Counted from the stretch's first letter, positions 8,794 to 18,087 are shown. The stretch: DNA of 64,000 bases from Bog-756 sp963699085 (GCA_963699085.1 CAVOTH010000004.1:1984001-2048000), one strand, 5' to 3'. The notes: generated by a model from the letters alone, not told the origin. A program made the numbers and translations.

Positions 8794-9942
8794 CTATTCG
8801 CCAGCTAGCCGCGCCCCGCAATCCGCGGCGGAAAGTGGCCTCGCGTAGAGATAGCCCTGCCCGTAGTCACAGCCGATTCCCCGCAGAGCATCCGCCTGCT
8901 CCTCGCTCTCGATGCCTTCGGCGATGACCGTCATTTCCATGGATCGTGCGAGATGGCAGATCTCCTCCACCAGCAGCATCGAGCGAGTCGACTGAGGTAG
9001 CTCGGAAGTGAACGAGATGTCGAGCTTCAGGTCGTCAAAGGGGAAGCGTCGGATGTAAGAGAGTGACGAGAACGCCGTGCCGAAGTCGTCCAGCGCCAAC
9101 AGGACACCGAGATCCTTGAGCTGAGCAAGAAATTCCATCGTGGGTGCGGTGTCATCAAGGAGCACGGATTCGGTCACCTCGAAGACGAGATCTCCCGGGT
9201 CGACGGCGGAGCGACTAACGATGTCCGATATCGCCTTCAACAGCCCCGCATCGGACAGATCACTGGCCGACAGATTCACGCCCATGTGGAGGTTCGGAAC
9301 TCGAGGGAATCGACGCTGCCACTCCACCAGTTGAAATATCGACCGCTCCCATATCCAACGATCGATTTCGACGATGAAGCCGGTTGCCTCCGCCAGTGGC
9401 AGGAACTCGTCGGGGTAGAGGAGCCCTCGACGGGGATGCTGCCAGCGGACCAGGGCCTCGAATGCGATGGTCCGCGTGGTGGCCAGGTCGACCACCGGTT
9501 GGTAGTGGACGACAAGTTCGTCGAGTGAGGGAAGGGCCGCCATCTCCTCATTCTCAACAGTGAGGCCGGCGGCAACTCGCAACACCGCGTCGCGCAGCTC
9601 TTGGATCGCCCGGGTCTTGGTCACCCACGCCGAGCTCCCTGCCCGCATCGACGCGAAGAAGGCACCGGGTTGTTCGGATCCTGAAAGAGTGATGACCTTG
9701 ACTTCAGGGCAGTTCTCACGGAGCGATCTGATTGCTTCAGGAGCATCCATGTCGGGCAGGGTGTAATCGATGATCACCACATCGGGTTTCTCCCTCAGGG
9801 TGACCTCCAGTCCGGTTGCCGCGTTCAGGGCTTCGCCGACAACCACGATCATCGGATCGTCTCGGAGGAGCCGCACCAGGCTCTGGAGGATCATTTCGTG
9901 GTCGTCGATCACCACTACCCGGATGACCGGGTGCTTACTCAT
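8794..9942 (-). CDS. Response regulator with EAL c-di-GMP phosphodiesterase output
   Basis: Cytosolic two-component output protein. The REC domain (residues 1-125) has the acidic pair DD (VVIDDHEM), phospho-acceptor Asp59 (VVIIDYTLPD) and conserved Thr/Ser and Lys. The EAL domain (about 145-382) keeps the catalytic set: FEALVRWQHP, the Asn in GVNLSASDL, Glu in FEVTES, DDFGTAFSSL, LKLD, AEGIES and QGYLYARP, so it should be an active phosphodiesterase hydrolysing c-di-GMP to pGpG. There is no GGDEF domain. Start ATG 9942 overlaps the stop of the upstream hybrid kinase by 8 bases, so the two are translationally coupled and the kinase is the likely phosphodonor. Confidence 0.92.
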   Translation of the reverse strand: MSKHPVIRVVVIDDHEMILQSLVRLLRDDPMIVVVGEALNAATGLEVTLREKPDVVIIDYTLPDMDAPEAIRSLRENCPEVKVITLSGSEQPGAFFASMRAGSSAWVTKTRAIQELRDAVLRVAAGLTVENEEMAALPSLDELVVHYQPVVDLATTRTIAFEALVRWQHPRRGLLYPDEFLPLAEATGFIVEIDRWIWERSIFQLVEWQRRFPRVPNLHMGVNLSASDLSDAGLLKAISDIVSRSAVDPGDLVFEVTESVLLDDTAPTMEFLAQLKDLGVLLALDDFGTAFSSLSYIRRFPFDDLKLDISFTSELPQSTRSMLLVEEICHLARSMEMTVIAEGIESEEQADALRGIGCDYGQGYLYARPLSAADCGARLAGE

Positions 9943-11651
9943 CGCGCTCGAGGATCGTGCGCACGCTCTCCAACAGCACGGCTTGGTCAAACGGCTTCTC
10001 CACCAGCAGGAAGTCAGTGTCGAGTAGAGACTCGGCCTCCAGCACCGGGTGGGCGTGACCGGACATGTACAGCACTCGAATGTCGGGTCGTAGCTTCCTC
10101 ACTTCGATCGCCACCGTCGGTCCCTGCATGGAGGGCATGATCACATCGGTCAGCAAGAGGTCGATCGAACTTCTCGTACGAGGTGGCGAACTCAATTGCC
10201 TGTGCCCCACTAGCGGCGGTGAGGACGGTATAGCCACTTCGGGTCAGAATCCGTCGGGTCACCTCGCGGAGCGCGTCTTCGTCATCGACGACCAAGATCG
10301 TCTCCCTGCCGGTCAGCGACACGAGGTTCACCTCGGACTCAGCAACGTCGAGCGGAGTCTCACCGTCGACCGCGGCGGGTAGGAGAATGGTGATCGACGT
10401 ACCGATCCCCTCGTCCGAGTAGATCCTGGTGAACCCTCCCGACTGGGAGACGATTCCGTAGACGGTCGCCAGCCCAAGACCTGAGCCTTCGCCCCCGGTC
10501 TTGGTCGTGAAGAACGGCTCGTAGGCCCGATCACGGACCTCCGTCGACATGCCGATCCCGTTGTCACTCACCCGACAGCACACGTAGGAACCGGGGGGAG
10601 CGTCGGTGCCTGCCACCCCGTCACCGATCACCTCCCTGAGGGATGTGTCTATGGACAGCGTGCCTCCGTCCGGCATCGCATCGCGGGCATTGATGGCCAG
10701 GTTGAGAACGATCTGTTCGATCTGACCGGGATCAGCTACCACCTTCGGCAGTCCTCCGGCGAGGTCGGTGACCAGTTCGATCTGTTCACCGATCGTCCGG
10801 CGGAGGATCTGCTCCATCCGGGTGATCGCACTGTTGAGGCTCAGGGCACGAGCCTGGACCACTTCGCGTCGGGCGAACGAAAGGAGCTGGTGGGTGAGGA
10901 CACTGGCGCGCTCGGCTGCCAGCTGGATCTGCTCGACGTCCTTGAGTGGTCCCGTCCAACTTTCGCCGGACGGACCGGACACCGCTATCGAGAGCTCTTC
11001 GGCGACAAACGATGCATAGTTCAGGATGACGGCTAGAAGGTTGTTGAAGTCATGGGCTACGCCGCCGGCCAGTTGGCCCAGGCTCTCCATGCGTTGGGAC
11101 TGGTGGAGTTGCGCCTCGAGTCGCCCGCGTTCGGCAATCGCCTCCAGGTGCATGCCTTCAGCCTTTGCCTTCTCCCCTTCGGCGGTGACCCGTTCGGCTT
11201 CCACCTTCAGCCTCACACGCTCAGCCTCGAGTTTTTCTCCCTCAGCCTTCAGGCGTTCGGCTTCGGCCTCGATGCGAATCCCTTCGGCTTCGGCCTCGAC
11301 CTCGATTCGCTCGCTGACATCACGGATCGTCACCGAGATCAGCTGCCCTGATTCGATTGCCGATGTCGACAAAGTGATGGCCGCCGAAAACTCGGTGCCG
11401 TCCATTCGCCGACCGGGCATCTCCAACCCGTACATTGACGTTGGGAAGCCCGGTTGTCCGATGGGGATCAGTGGCTCGACTGCCTCGCCGATGAGCGCAT
11501 CGCGGGGATATCCGAACAGTCGCTCGGCCTCTGCATTCGAGAATGCGATCAGTCCAGCCTCGTTCACGACGAGCATCGCAATCGGGGCCGCATCAAGAAG
11601 GCCAGCAAGCGCGCTGTCGGTGAGCTGGATCTCGCCCACCCCCTTTGGCAA
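9935..11651 (-). CDS. PAS hybrid histidine kinase with C-terminal receiver, interrupted in REC
   Basis: Soluble sensor kinase without membrane helices. Order: PAS (about 11-113, with FGYPRDALIGE), a charged coiled coil (about 114-185) made of repeated E-A-E-R-L-K-A-E-G-like units, HisKA with phospho-His200 in GGVAHDFNNLLAV, HATPase_c with N box (LNLAINARDAM), G boxes (DNGIGMS, GEGSGLGLATVYGIV), then REC (ILVVDDEDALR). The REC frame breaks at plus-strand 10165-10173 and resumes one base over as SIDLLLTDVIMPSMQG through to ERDE at 9935. One extra base explains it. The start is TTG 11651 or GTG 11639. It overlaps the REC-EAL gene and probably controls c-di-GMP levels. Confidence 0.82.
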
Positions 11652-12093
11652 TTCTCAGATAATCAACGGTGTTTCGTAGTGCCTTCGGTTGATTTCGCCC
11701 GGAAGCTCCAAAGCGCAGTCTCTCAGGTATCGCGCCTCTCCGGTGATCGAATTTGGGATTCGAGGCCAAACGTGATTCAAGTGATCCGACCATCACGGCC
11801 GTATGCGGGTCGGCAAAATGAACACGGTCGCGCACATTGACCCTCTGTGTTGCGCTGCGCTCAGTTGATGTGTCCCTCGCCGTTGCGCCCGAGAAACAGG
11901 TGTTCACAACCAGTGCTGAGGGGACGAAATACTCACGATCGGCCACGACACCAGCAGCCTCAGGATCTTGGCTGATACCGCAGTTGGCCCATTCGTGCCG
12001 ATACCGGACGGCCGATCGCCTCCGGTCTCAATTGGACCACTGATCAGGGGAGACCGATCCGGGAGTCGATTTCATCGGTTGTATCTTGGAGCG
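11652..12093. other. Intergenic region, no gene seen
   Basis: About 440 bases between the kinase start and the methyltransferase. Base composition is visibly less GC-rich than the flanks. Open frames here lack protein-like composition or family resemblance. It presumably carries the kinase promoter and, at 12082-12087 (TATCTT), that of the methyltransferase. Confidence 0.5.
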
Positions 12094-12888
12094 ATGGGCG
12101 ATGACATCTGGGCTGGTCTGGCTGATCAATTTGTCGACAAGGCGTATGCCTCGGTGAAGGGGTACGTCCGCACCTATGTGATGCATCAGCAGTTGCTCGA
12201 ACATCTGCCATCGCCCCCGGTGAAGGTGCTCGACATCGGGGGTGGCGCAGGCAACCAATCGTTTCCGTTGGCCCAAGCTGGTTATGACGTGACCTTGCTC
12301 GACTCGTCGCCGGCGATGCTGGACAAAGCGCGACAACGCCTCGAGCGCCTCCCCGATGAGACCAGGCGACGAGTGACGCTCTTGCAAGGCGACGGCGAGA
12401 GCGCCCTCGACGCGGTGGAAGGCCAACGGTTCGCCGCCGTGTTGTGCCATGGGGTGCTCGGATACCTCGAGCAGCCGGAGCCGATGATCGATCAACTCTG
12501 CCAGTGCGCCGATGTCGGTGGCATCATCTCCGTCATGACAGGCAATGCCAGGACGATGGCCGTGCGCCCGGCCCTGGAACAGCGGTGGGAAGACGCCCTC
12601 GTCTCCTTCGATGCCAGCACCGAGATCGGCGTGCTGGGCGTCCAGGGCCGAGCCGACACGGTGGAACACCTCAGCGAGCTCATGCGCATCCGGAGGGTGG
12701 AGCCGCTTGGTTGGTACGGGGTGTGGCTATTCGTCGACTGGCTCGAATTCAGCGGAGTCGAGCTGGATCCAACCGACACGGAGAAGGTAACGGCGACAGC
12801 GGCAGTCGAACTCGAAGCCAGTCGACGAGACCCTTATCGCCAACTCAGTCGCGTGTTCCATCTCGTGGGGCGCCGAGAGCCGACCTGA
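12094..12888 (+). CDS. SAM-dependent methyltransferase, CmoM/SmtA-like
   Basis: Class I methyltransferase, 264 residues. The SAM-binding motif I is VLDIGGGAGNQSFPLAQAG, motif II region VTLLDSSPAMLDKA, and the post-motif helix HGVLGYLEQPEPMI. Overall layout (a short GLADQFVDKAYASVKG N-terminus before motif I, C-terminal DPYRQLSRVFHLV) resembles CmoM/SmtA, which methylates the carboxymethoxy group of wobble uridine in tRNA. That substrate is only an inference. ATG 12094 follows TATCTT by 6 bases, suggesting a leaderless message, although GGAG also lies just upstream. It stands alone. Confidence 0.8.
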   Translation: MGDDIWAGLADQFVDKAYASVKGYVRTYVMHQQLLEHLPSPPVKVLDIGGGAGNQSFPLAQAGYDVTLLDSSPAMLDKARQRLERLPDETRRRVTLLQGDGESALDAVEGQRFAAVLCHGVLGYLEQPEPMIDQLCQCADVGGIISVMTGNARTMAVRPALEQRWEDALVSFDASTEIGVLGVQGRADTVEHLSELMRIRRVEPLGWYGVWLFVDWLEFSGVELDPTDTEKVTATAAVELEASRRDPYRQLSRVFHLVGRREPT

Positions 12889-12947
12889 TGGTGGGACATC
12901 GATGAGTCCGCTTGCTCCCGGCGCGCTGCCAGCCCAGTTTTCATCGC

Positions 12948-13139
12948 TTACGACCCGGGGAGGGGATCCAGTCCGGCGATCCTCTCCTTCATGGCGGCGA
13001 TCAGTTCGGGAGTGTGCCCGGTCCAATCGGTGCACTCGCCCGTGACTCGCAGTGGCTCCTGTGACCGAAACGACTCGGTGGGATTGGCTCCGTCCTTGGT
13101 CAGATTGGGATCCGCCACGATCGGGCCGGTCGCCTCCAC
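12948..13139 (-). CDS. Small hypothetical protein or C-terminal gene remnant
   Basis: The readable peptide has natural composition (VEATGPIVADPNLTKDG, then SFRSQEPLRVTGECTDW and PELIAAMKERIAGL). The same frame is protein-like further upstream (SSDPGPSGEVRWSIGWIYR) up to the stop codon of the lipoprotein gene at 13206, but offers no start except GTG 13139. It looks like the tail of a lost gene, or sequence formerly reached from the upstream frame. No family recognised. Confidence 0.35.
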   Translation of the reverse strand: MEATGPIVADPNLTKDGANPTESFRSQEPLRVTGECTDWTGHTPELIAAMKERIAGLDPLPGS

Positions 13140-13205
13140 CCTATAGATCCAGCCGATCGACCAACGTACTTCTCCACTGGGCCCAGGATCGGAAGACGCC
13201 CGCGC

Positions 13206-13757
13206 TCAACCACAGTGGATGACGTCGGTCAGGTACCAGCCGGGGGCGACGGCTGGAGCGACCGTGAACACGGCTTCACCTGGCGGATAGTTCATAGGAT
13301 TGGGATAGGTCGTCGAGGAGTCCGACGCGGCGATGTCATGGGTGAAGTAGCACGTGTAGTCGCCGGCAGGATTTTGGGAACAGCGGTCGAACCGGAGATT
13401 CGTCATCAACGACGCCATTGAGTCCATCTGTTGGCGTCCCGCGGGGTCGGTGACATAGTCGACCTCCTGCACATTGCCCGAGTTCCAGGCGGCGGCGAGA
13501 TACACCATCGCATCATCGGGCGAACCGAAGTGAGGACTGCCGACCGCCGAGCAGACACTGCTCACCGGGACCGTCACCGAGGTCCCGGAACTGCTTGACA
13601 GAGGGCAGGATGTGGTCGACGTCGTCGAGGCGATGGTGGTCGACGTCTGCTGCACATCCGTGGTGGTCGGAGCTGTCGAGGGTGTACCACTGCATGCCGC
13701 GACGAGGAGCCCGGTCGTGACGGTGGCCGCCGCACAGTAGATCCTCCAAGAATTCAT
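13206..13757 (-). CDS. Small secreted lipoprotein, Ser/Thr-rich
   Basis: 183 residues: signal peptide with lipobox LVAAC (Cys at about residue 22), a Thr/Ser-rich linker, then a globular domain with four Cys (SVCSAVG, RCSQNPAGDYTCYFTH, VIHC) that could form two disulfides outside the membrane. The fold is not recognised; the residues around PDDAMVYLAAAWNSGN suggest an NTF2-like accessory domain. TACGCT ends six bases before ATG 13757, so leaderless transcription is likely. Confidence 0.7.
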   Translation of the reverse strand: MNSWRIYCAAATVTTGLLVAACSGTPSTAPTTTDVQQTSTTIASTTSTTSCPLSSSSGTSVTVPVSSVCSAVGSPHFGSPDDAMVYLAAAWNSGNVQEVDYVTDPAGRQQMDSMASLMTNLRFDRCSQNPAGDYTCYFTHDIAASDSSTTYPNPMNYPPGEAVFTVAPAVAPGWYLTDVIHCG

Positions 13758-13935
13758 ATCGGGAGCGTAGCCAGGAACCAGGGCGCTGATCCGATCATTT
13801 CGCCCTGGGCGAACCTGAGCGCTCCATCAGGAAGCCAGCCTGGGGTACCTGACCGACACGCCGGGGATGGCCCGATCTCCGGCCAATTCTTGATTCAGGT
13901 GAACGATCCGGACCTCTCGTCGGTAGTAGGCAGCA

Positions 13936-14520
13936 ATGAACAAAATCTCGCCAGAAACCATGAGCCATTCCACCAGGTCCCGAGGCAATTTGCTGCTCCG
14001 ACGCTCAGGGTTGGTCGCTTCTCTCGCAGGCATTGCGGTGCTGGCTGCCGCTTGCGGCTCAGGGCAGAGTGCCTCGACCACCACGACGTCCTCGTCCGCT
14101 GGAACAGGCGTCTCAGCCAGGTCGATAAAGCTCTCTTCGTCGACAATTCCAAGCGTCGGATCCGTATTGACCGGGCCGAGTGGCAGGACCCTCTACTACT
14201 ACACGGCTGATTCATCGACCGCCACCAACTGCACCGGTCAGTGTGCCGTCGTTTGGCCCCCGCTGGTGGTCCCGGCCGGCACCAATGCGGTGCTCAGCTC
14301 AGGAATATCAGGAACATTGGGAACGGTGATGCGTCCGGATGGTTCGACCCAGGTCACCTACAAGGGCCATCTCCTCTACTACTACCAAGGTGACACCGCC
14401 CCGGGCCAGGACAAGGGCCAGGGACTCGGTGGGACATGGTTCGTCGCGACGCCATCGGGTTCCATACCGGCGGCAACCACGACCACTACGACGGGCGCCT
14501 CCTCCGGACACAGCTACTGA
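13936..14520 (+). CDS. Lipoprotein with paired YYYTxD-type secreted repeats
   Basis: Exported lipoprotein with lipobox LAAAC at about residue 40. The mature domain contains two copies of the secreted repeat of unknown function (Lipoprotein_15/COG4315): GRTLYYYTADSS..CTGQCAVVWPPL and KGHLLYYYQGDTAPGQDKGQG with GGTWFVATPSG. These proteins are widespread in actinobacteria, sit on the cell surface and have no established activity; a redox or metal role has been suggested by the W/Y/C pattern, but that is not shown here. A Thr-rich tail follows. It converges on the beta-helix gene with a strong hairpin between. Confidence 0.85.
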   Translation: MNKISPETMSHSTRSRGNLLLRRSGLVASLAGIAVLAAACGSGQSASTTTTSSSAGTGVSARSIKLSSSTIPSVGSVLTGPSGRTLYYYTADSSTATNCTGQCAVVWPPLVVPAGTNAVLSSGISGTLGTVMRPDGSTQVTYKGHLLYYYQGDTAPGQDKGQGLGGTWFVATPSGSIPAATTTTTTGASSGHSY

Positions 14521-14540
14521 CTGCGATCCGTCCGGTTGCC

Positions 14541-14578
14541 CTCGACCGACCCCGGACTTTTGCCCGGGGCCGGTCGAG
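14541..14578. terminator. Bidirectional intrinsic terminator-like hairpin
   Basis: CTCGACCG (14541) pairs with CGGTCGAG (ending 14578), and an inner CCCCGG pairs with CCGGGG, with one A/C mismatch and a loop containing TTTT. It sits exactly between two convergent genes, a strong candidate for stopping both transcripts. Confidence 0.7.
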
Positions 14579-14605
14579 ATGCTGGTCGTCACGCCATCAG
14601 GATCC

Positions 14606-15751
14606 TCAGAAAGTGGGGAACGTCCCGATCTGATCCGAGACTCCGACGTAGGCATTGCCGCCGGTGATGGTCACCGGTCCGGAGGCGAAAATACCGTAGT
14701 AGTCGGGGCCGATGATGTTGTGGTCCACGGTGATGCTGAGCGGTGACGCGCTACCCAGATACACGCCAGTGGTCTTCAGGTCGTTCTCGTCGGTGCGGAG
14801 GTTATTGGTACCGATCGTGTTGTAGGTCACCGAGTTGCCCGAGAAGTTGTCTCCCGGCACGTGGGCGTGAACAACGACTCCACCGTGCCCGTTGCCACTG
14901 AACTCGTTGAAGGTAATTGTGTTATCCGACACGATCCCTCCAGGGATCGGACTGGCAAGGATAACGCCACTCCCCGCCGAAGCGTCAGGAGCGGTGGCCG
15001 TGGCCAGGCCGTTGTTATCGGAGCGGTTGTAGGCGACGACATTGTCACTGACGCCTGCGCCCGTGTGGTCTGCCAGGGCAATACCGCAGCCCCCGAAGTT
15101 CTTGTCCGCCACATTGAACGTGATCATGTTGTGGTCGGCTGGAAGGTCCAGGTCGTCGGAGACGTTGATCCCCACGCCATTGTCCGTGGCCACGTTGAAA
15201 GTCGCTGTGGAATTCGAACTGGAATTGATGTCGATGCCGGCGCCCTGGTTTCCCGTCACCACATTGTGAGAGATGGTGACGTGATTGGCCGCGGCCGGGC
15301 CATGCGCCCCGATGGCGATGGTGACAATTCCATCAGCAATCAGGTCCTTGGCCGGATTGTAGGGACTGGCGTCCATCACCTTCATGCCGGTGATGACCGA
15401 CCCAGAGGCCGACACCCCGATGCCATACACGTCGCCAGTGGCGTTGATGGTTGCACCCTGGTTGCCGGCAAGGGTGATCTTCTGGTCGACATTGACCATG
15501 CCGGGGAAGGTTCCCCGGCAGACGACGACTACCCCGCCAGTGCCAACCGCTTCGATGGCCGGTTGGATGGACGTGTAGTTCGGTGTGCGACAGGCCGAGG
15601 GGCCGGTGGTTACGCCGGCCGGTCCCACATAGACGATGTTCGGCACTGGCGCGGCACTGGCTGTTCCGGCGGTGACAAGAAGTCCCAGACCGGCGACGGT
15701 AGCTGCCGCGCCGACAAACGCTGCGCGTACGAGATGCGTTCGGGTCTCCAT
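14606..15751 (-). CDS. Secreted right-handed parallel beta-helix (NosD-like repeat) protein
   Basis: 381 residues with a Sec signal (VRAAFVGAAATVAGLGLLV, cleavage near TASA-AP). Mature part starts with a YTSIQPAIEAV motif and continues with about ten PbH1-type coils such as TISHNVVTGNQGAGIDI, NMITFNVADKNFGGCGIAL and NVVAYNRSDNNG, the pattern of NosD/pectate-lyase-like beta-helices. Such proteins bind or cleave polysaccharides, but no catalytic set is evident. An AAGGGG ribosome-binding site precedes ATG 15751. It stands alone. Confidence 0.85.
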   Translation of the reverse strand: METRTHLVRAAFVGAAATVAGLGLLVTAGTASAAPVPNIVYVGPAGVTTGPSACRTPNYTSIQPAIEAVGTGGVVVVCRGTFPGMVNVDQKITLAGNQGATINATGDVYGIGVSASGSVITGMKVMDASPYNPAKDLIADGIVTIAIGAHGPAAANHVTISHNVVTGNQGAGIDINSSSNSTATFNVATDNGVGINVSDDLDLPADHNMITFNVADKNFGGCGIALADHTGAGVSDNVVAYNRSDNNGLATATAPDASAGSGVILASPIPGGIVSDNTITFNEFSGNGHGGVVVHAHVPGDNFSGNSVTYNTIGTNNLRTDENDLKTTGVYLGSASPLSITVDHNIIGPDYYGIFASGPVTITGGNAYVGVSDQIGTFPTF

Positions 15752-16095
15752 GGTTTACCCCTTTGGACAATTGAGGAACGGCTCGATTCCGTTCACCTTG
15801 GCGCCGAACGGTCCTGGACCCCCATCTGAATACTTGCCGCGGGACCATCGATACCGTCGGGTGTGACCACCGTTGCATAAATGCTCTTGAGGGTCAAAGG
15901 GTCCTTCGGCTTGAAGCACACGCCACCACGGACAGTGATCGCCCGCTCGGATAGCCCCTCATAGGAGGCCACACATCGGCGGGACAGGAAGAGCGCGGGC
16001 CAGGATTGTCCGCATTCGCGCGCCAGGCTCTCCGTGGTGGGGCCCGAGTAGATTCAGGGGCCGAATAGGCACAGTTCGGGTTAGGGTTGAACTCT
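15752..16095. other. Intergenic region, no gene seen
   Basis: About 340 bases between divergent beta-helix and FkbM genes. No convincing coding sequence or RNA. TAGGGT at 16082-16087 lies eight bases before the FkbM start and could be its -10 element. Confidence 0.4.
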
Positions 16096-16821
16096 ATGAC
16101 GGTGGCACGCACGGCCCAGAGAATGCTGGCCAAACAGGGATTCATGGTCGTGCGACGGCCCATCGAAGGGTCTGTCAACCGGGAGATCCAAAGGGTCATC
16201 GAACAGCGACGAATCGCCACGCTCATCGATGTGGGGGCGCACGAGGGGCGCTATGGGGCACTGTGGCGTGCCCACGGTTTCAAGGGGCGGATCGTCAGCT
16301 TCGAGCCTGCCCCAAGCACTTTCGAGCGTCTGCGAAAAAGAGCTGGGTCTGGTTGGGAAACTCATCAACTTGCCATAGGGGATGAAGACGGAACCGCAGA
16401 GTTCTTCGAGTACGCCGAAGACGACATGTATGCCTCTCTGCGACGTCCCAGCGGGATGACCGGAATGCCTACGCTTACGATGAGCAGTTCGTATGCGGTG
16501 ACGGTCCGGGCCCTCGATGGCCTGCTCGCAGAGCTCGACGTGGATCCGAGTACAGCGTTTCTGAAGATCGACACCCAGGGGCACGATGCCGCGGTTCTCG
16601 AGGGGGCTCCCAAATCTTTCTCCGCGCTGGCCGGTCTTCAAGTCGAGATACCGATGTTCGGTCTCTACGAGGGTGCGCCCCGTGCTGAGACGTTGATCGC
16701 TCTGATCCGTGATCACGGCTTCGATCTCATCGGCTTGTTTCCGGTTCACGCTCATCCGCGTCCGCTCGTACCCATTGAATTCGACGCCATGTTCGTGCGA
16801 GCGGGCGAGGCTCCTGGATAG
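16096..16821 (+). CDS. FkbM-family methyltransferase
   Basis: Class I SAM methyltransferase of the FkbM type (O-methylation, often of sugars or polyketides). Motif I is LIDVGAHEGRYGALWRAHGF, then IVSFEPAPSTFERL; the FkbM hallmark FLKIDTQGHDAAVLEGA and the closing LIGLFPV segment are present. 241 residues is typical. ATG 16096 is used rather than an in-frame TTG nine bases upstream. There is no polysaccharide cluster next to it, so the acceptor is unknown. Confidence 0.9.
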   Translation: MTVARTAQRMLAKQGFMVVRRPIEGSVNREIQRVIEQRRIATLIDVGAHEGRYGALWRAHGFKGRIVSFEPAPSTFERLRKRAGSGWETHQLAIGDEDGTAEFFEYAEDDMYASLRRPSGMTGMPTLTMSSSYAVTVRALDGLLAELDVDPSTAFLKIDTQGHDAAVLEGAPKSFSALAGLQVEIPMFGLYEGAPRAETLIALIRDHGFDLIGLFPVHAHPRPLVPIEFDAMFVRAGEAPG

Positions 16822-16888
16822 CAACCGTCAACCTGACGGGAATTCTCCCGGTGTGCGAGGTGCGAGCCTTGTCTCGTGGAAGAGACGT

Positions 16889-17598
16889 TCAGGCAGCCAC
16901 TTCAGCTATGACAACGGATACGTTGTCTCGACCTCCCTTGGCGATGGCCCCGTCGATCAGCGTGTCAACGATCTCGGTCAAGTCTTCCAAACGCCCGACA
17001 AGACGGTTTCGATCTCCCCGTCGGTCAACTCATTGAAGAGACCGTCACTGCAGACAACGATCCTGTCACCTTCTTCGACGGCGAGACTTGTCCTGTCGAT
17101 CTCGACATCGGACCCGACGCCGAGTGCCCGAGTGAGAAGCCCGTGGTAGGGATGCTGCGCTGCATCCTTCACTTGCAATTCTCCCCGCCCGATCAGTTCA
17201 GCCGTCACGCTGTGATCCCGAGTGAGATGGTTCAAGGAGCCCTGACGGAATAGATAGGCCCTACTGTCTCCGACATTGATAATCGCCAGTTGCCCGGTCG
17301 AGAGGAGCCCAACCGCACACACCGTTGTACCCATGCCCTCCATGCCAGGCTCAGTGGTCGCTCGCTCCCGAATGGACCAGTTCGCCGCACGCACTGCTGC
17401 TTCAAGCTCGTCAATCGACCGGCCGGTAAATGTTGCAGAAACCACGCTTGCCACTACTTCTGCGGCAATCTCGCCTCCTGGGTGTCCCCCCATACCGTCG
17501 GCGACAAGCGCGAGTCGATCGCTGGCGACGATGGCATCCTCGTTGTTCTCACGCAGCTGTCCGATGTCCGTGCGACCGATCGCATGAAGTGTGGCCAT
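16889..17598 (-). CDS. PP2C-type Ser/Thr protein phosphatase, interrupted near C-terminus
   Basis: Metal-dependent PPM phosphatase of the bacterial PstP/Stp class. Motifs: RTDIGQLRENNEDA (metal Asp region), LVADGMGGHPGGE, GTTVCAVGL, INVGDSRAYL, TRDHSVTAELIGRGEL, LTRALGVG and VVCSDGLFNEL. The open frame stops early at 16978 (SGVWKT). Reading on after a one-base correction at the CCC run (plus strand 16994-16996) restores RLEDLTEIVDTLIDGA and the final motif GGRDNVSVVIAEV ending at 16889. ATG 17598 has a strong AAGGAG five bases upstream, yet no stop codon separates it from the MerR-like sequence, so both a fusion and a free phosphatase are possible. The usual partner, a PASTA Ser/Thr kinase, is not in the window. 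Confidence 0.82.
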
Positions 17599-17983
17599 AG
17601 GTTTCTCCTTGGATTCTGATTTGGTCGATGGCAACATCCGGTCATCGCCTCCTGCGAGGAGATGGCGGGCGCGGCCGAGGGCTTGCTGGCGTTGGTCAGC
17701 CTCTGCTTCAAGCTGTCTCGCCCAGGCATCGAGCCGTTCTCGGGAAGGTCGAAGCCTGAATTGCACGAATCTCGGCAAGTGGCACGCCAGCCTGGCGAAG
17801 TGCATCGATCAATCGAGCGTCAGCCAACTGGTCCGGGGAGTAGTACCGATAGCCCGATCCAGGGTCGACAGCGGCGGGAGTAAGTAGGCCCTCCGTCGCA
17901 TACGTCCTCAGCCTCTTGGCCGAAAGTCCAGAACGGTCCGAAAACTCTCCGATGGGCATGAGGTCATCCACGGAATGAAGCAT
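17599..17983 (-). CDS. MerR-type DNA-binding domain, probably the N-terminal part of a MerR-PP2C fusion
   Basis: From ATG 17983 (GGGAAGGG upstream) a MerR winged helix is read: MPIGEFSDRSGLSAKRLRTY, then GLLTPAAVDPGSGYRYYSPD and RLIDALRQAGVPLAEIRA. The dimerisation helix (RERLDAWARQLEAEADQRQQ) lies in the adjacent frame and runs without a stop into the PP2C domain, so one extra base at about 17745-17770 must be removed. Corrected, the product is about 365 residues. It is divergent from the ECF sigma gene and may regulate it. If the break is genuine, only a truncated MerR of about 92 residues would be made. Confidence 0.7.
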
Positions 17984-18067
17984 GGACCCTTCCCTGTGGT
18001 GAGAGTCAAGTGGCGTCGGTGTTCGATGACCGGACCACGTGCACACTACGCATGGCCAGGCGCCAGA

Positions 18068-18087
18068 GAGGGGCCTGAAGGCCCCTC
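18068..18087. promoter_or_regulatory. Hairpin in the MerR / sigma divergent region
   Basis: GAGGGGCC - TGAA - GGCCCCTC, eight perfect GC-rich pairs. No T-run follows on either strand. It is enclosed by an outer inverted repeat (17997-18008 and 18106-18117, 11 of 12 positions pairing). Possible attenuator or regulator-binding architecture. Confidence 0.4.

Noticed and set aside
11593..11946. 117-codon minus-strand frame upstream of the kinase
   Set aside because: Overlaps the kinase N-terminus in another frame and lacks protein-like composition.
14861..15829. A 322-codon plus-strand frame opposite the beta-helix gene
   Set aside because: Composition (Asp/Arg/Gly/His runs) is that of an antisense frame; the minus strand has a clear signal peptide and repeats.
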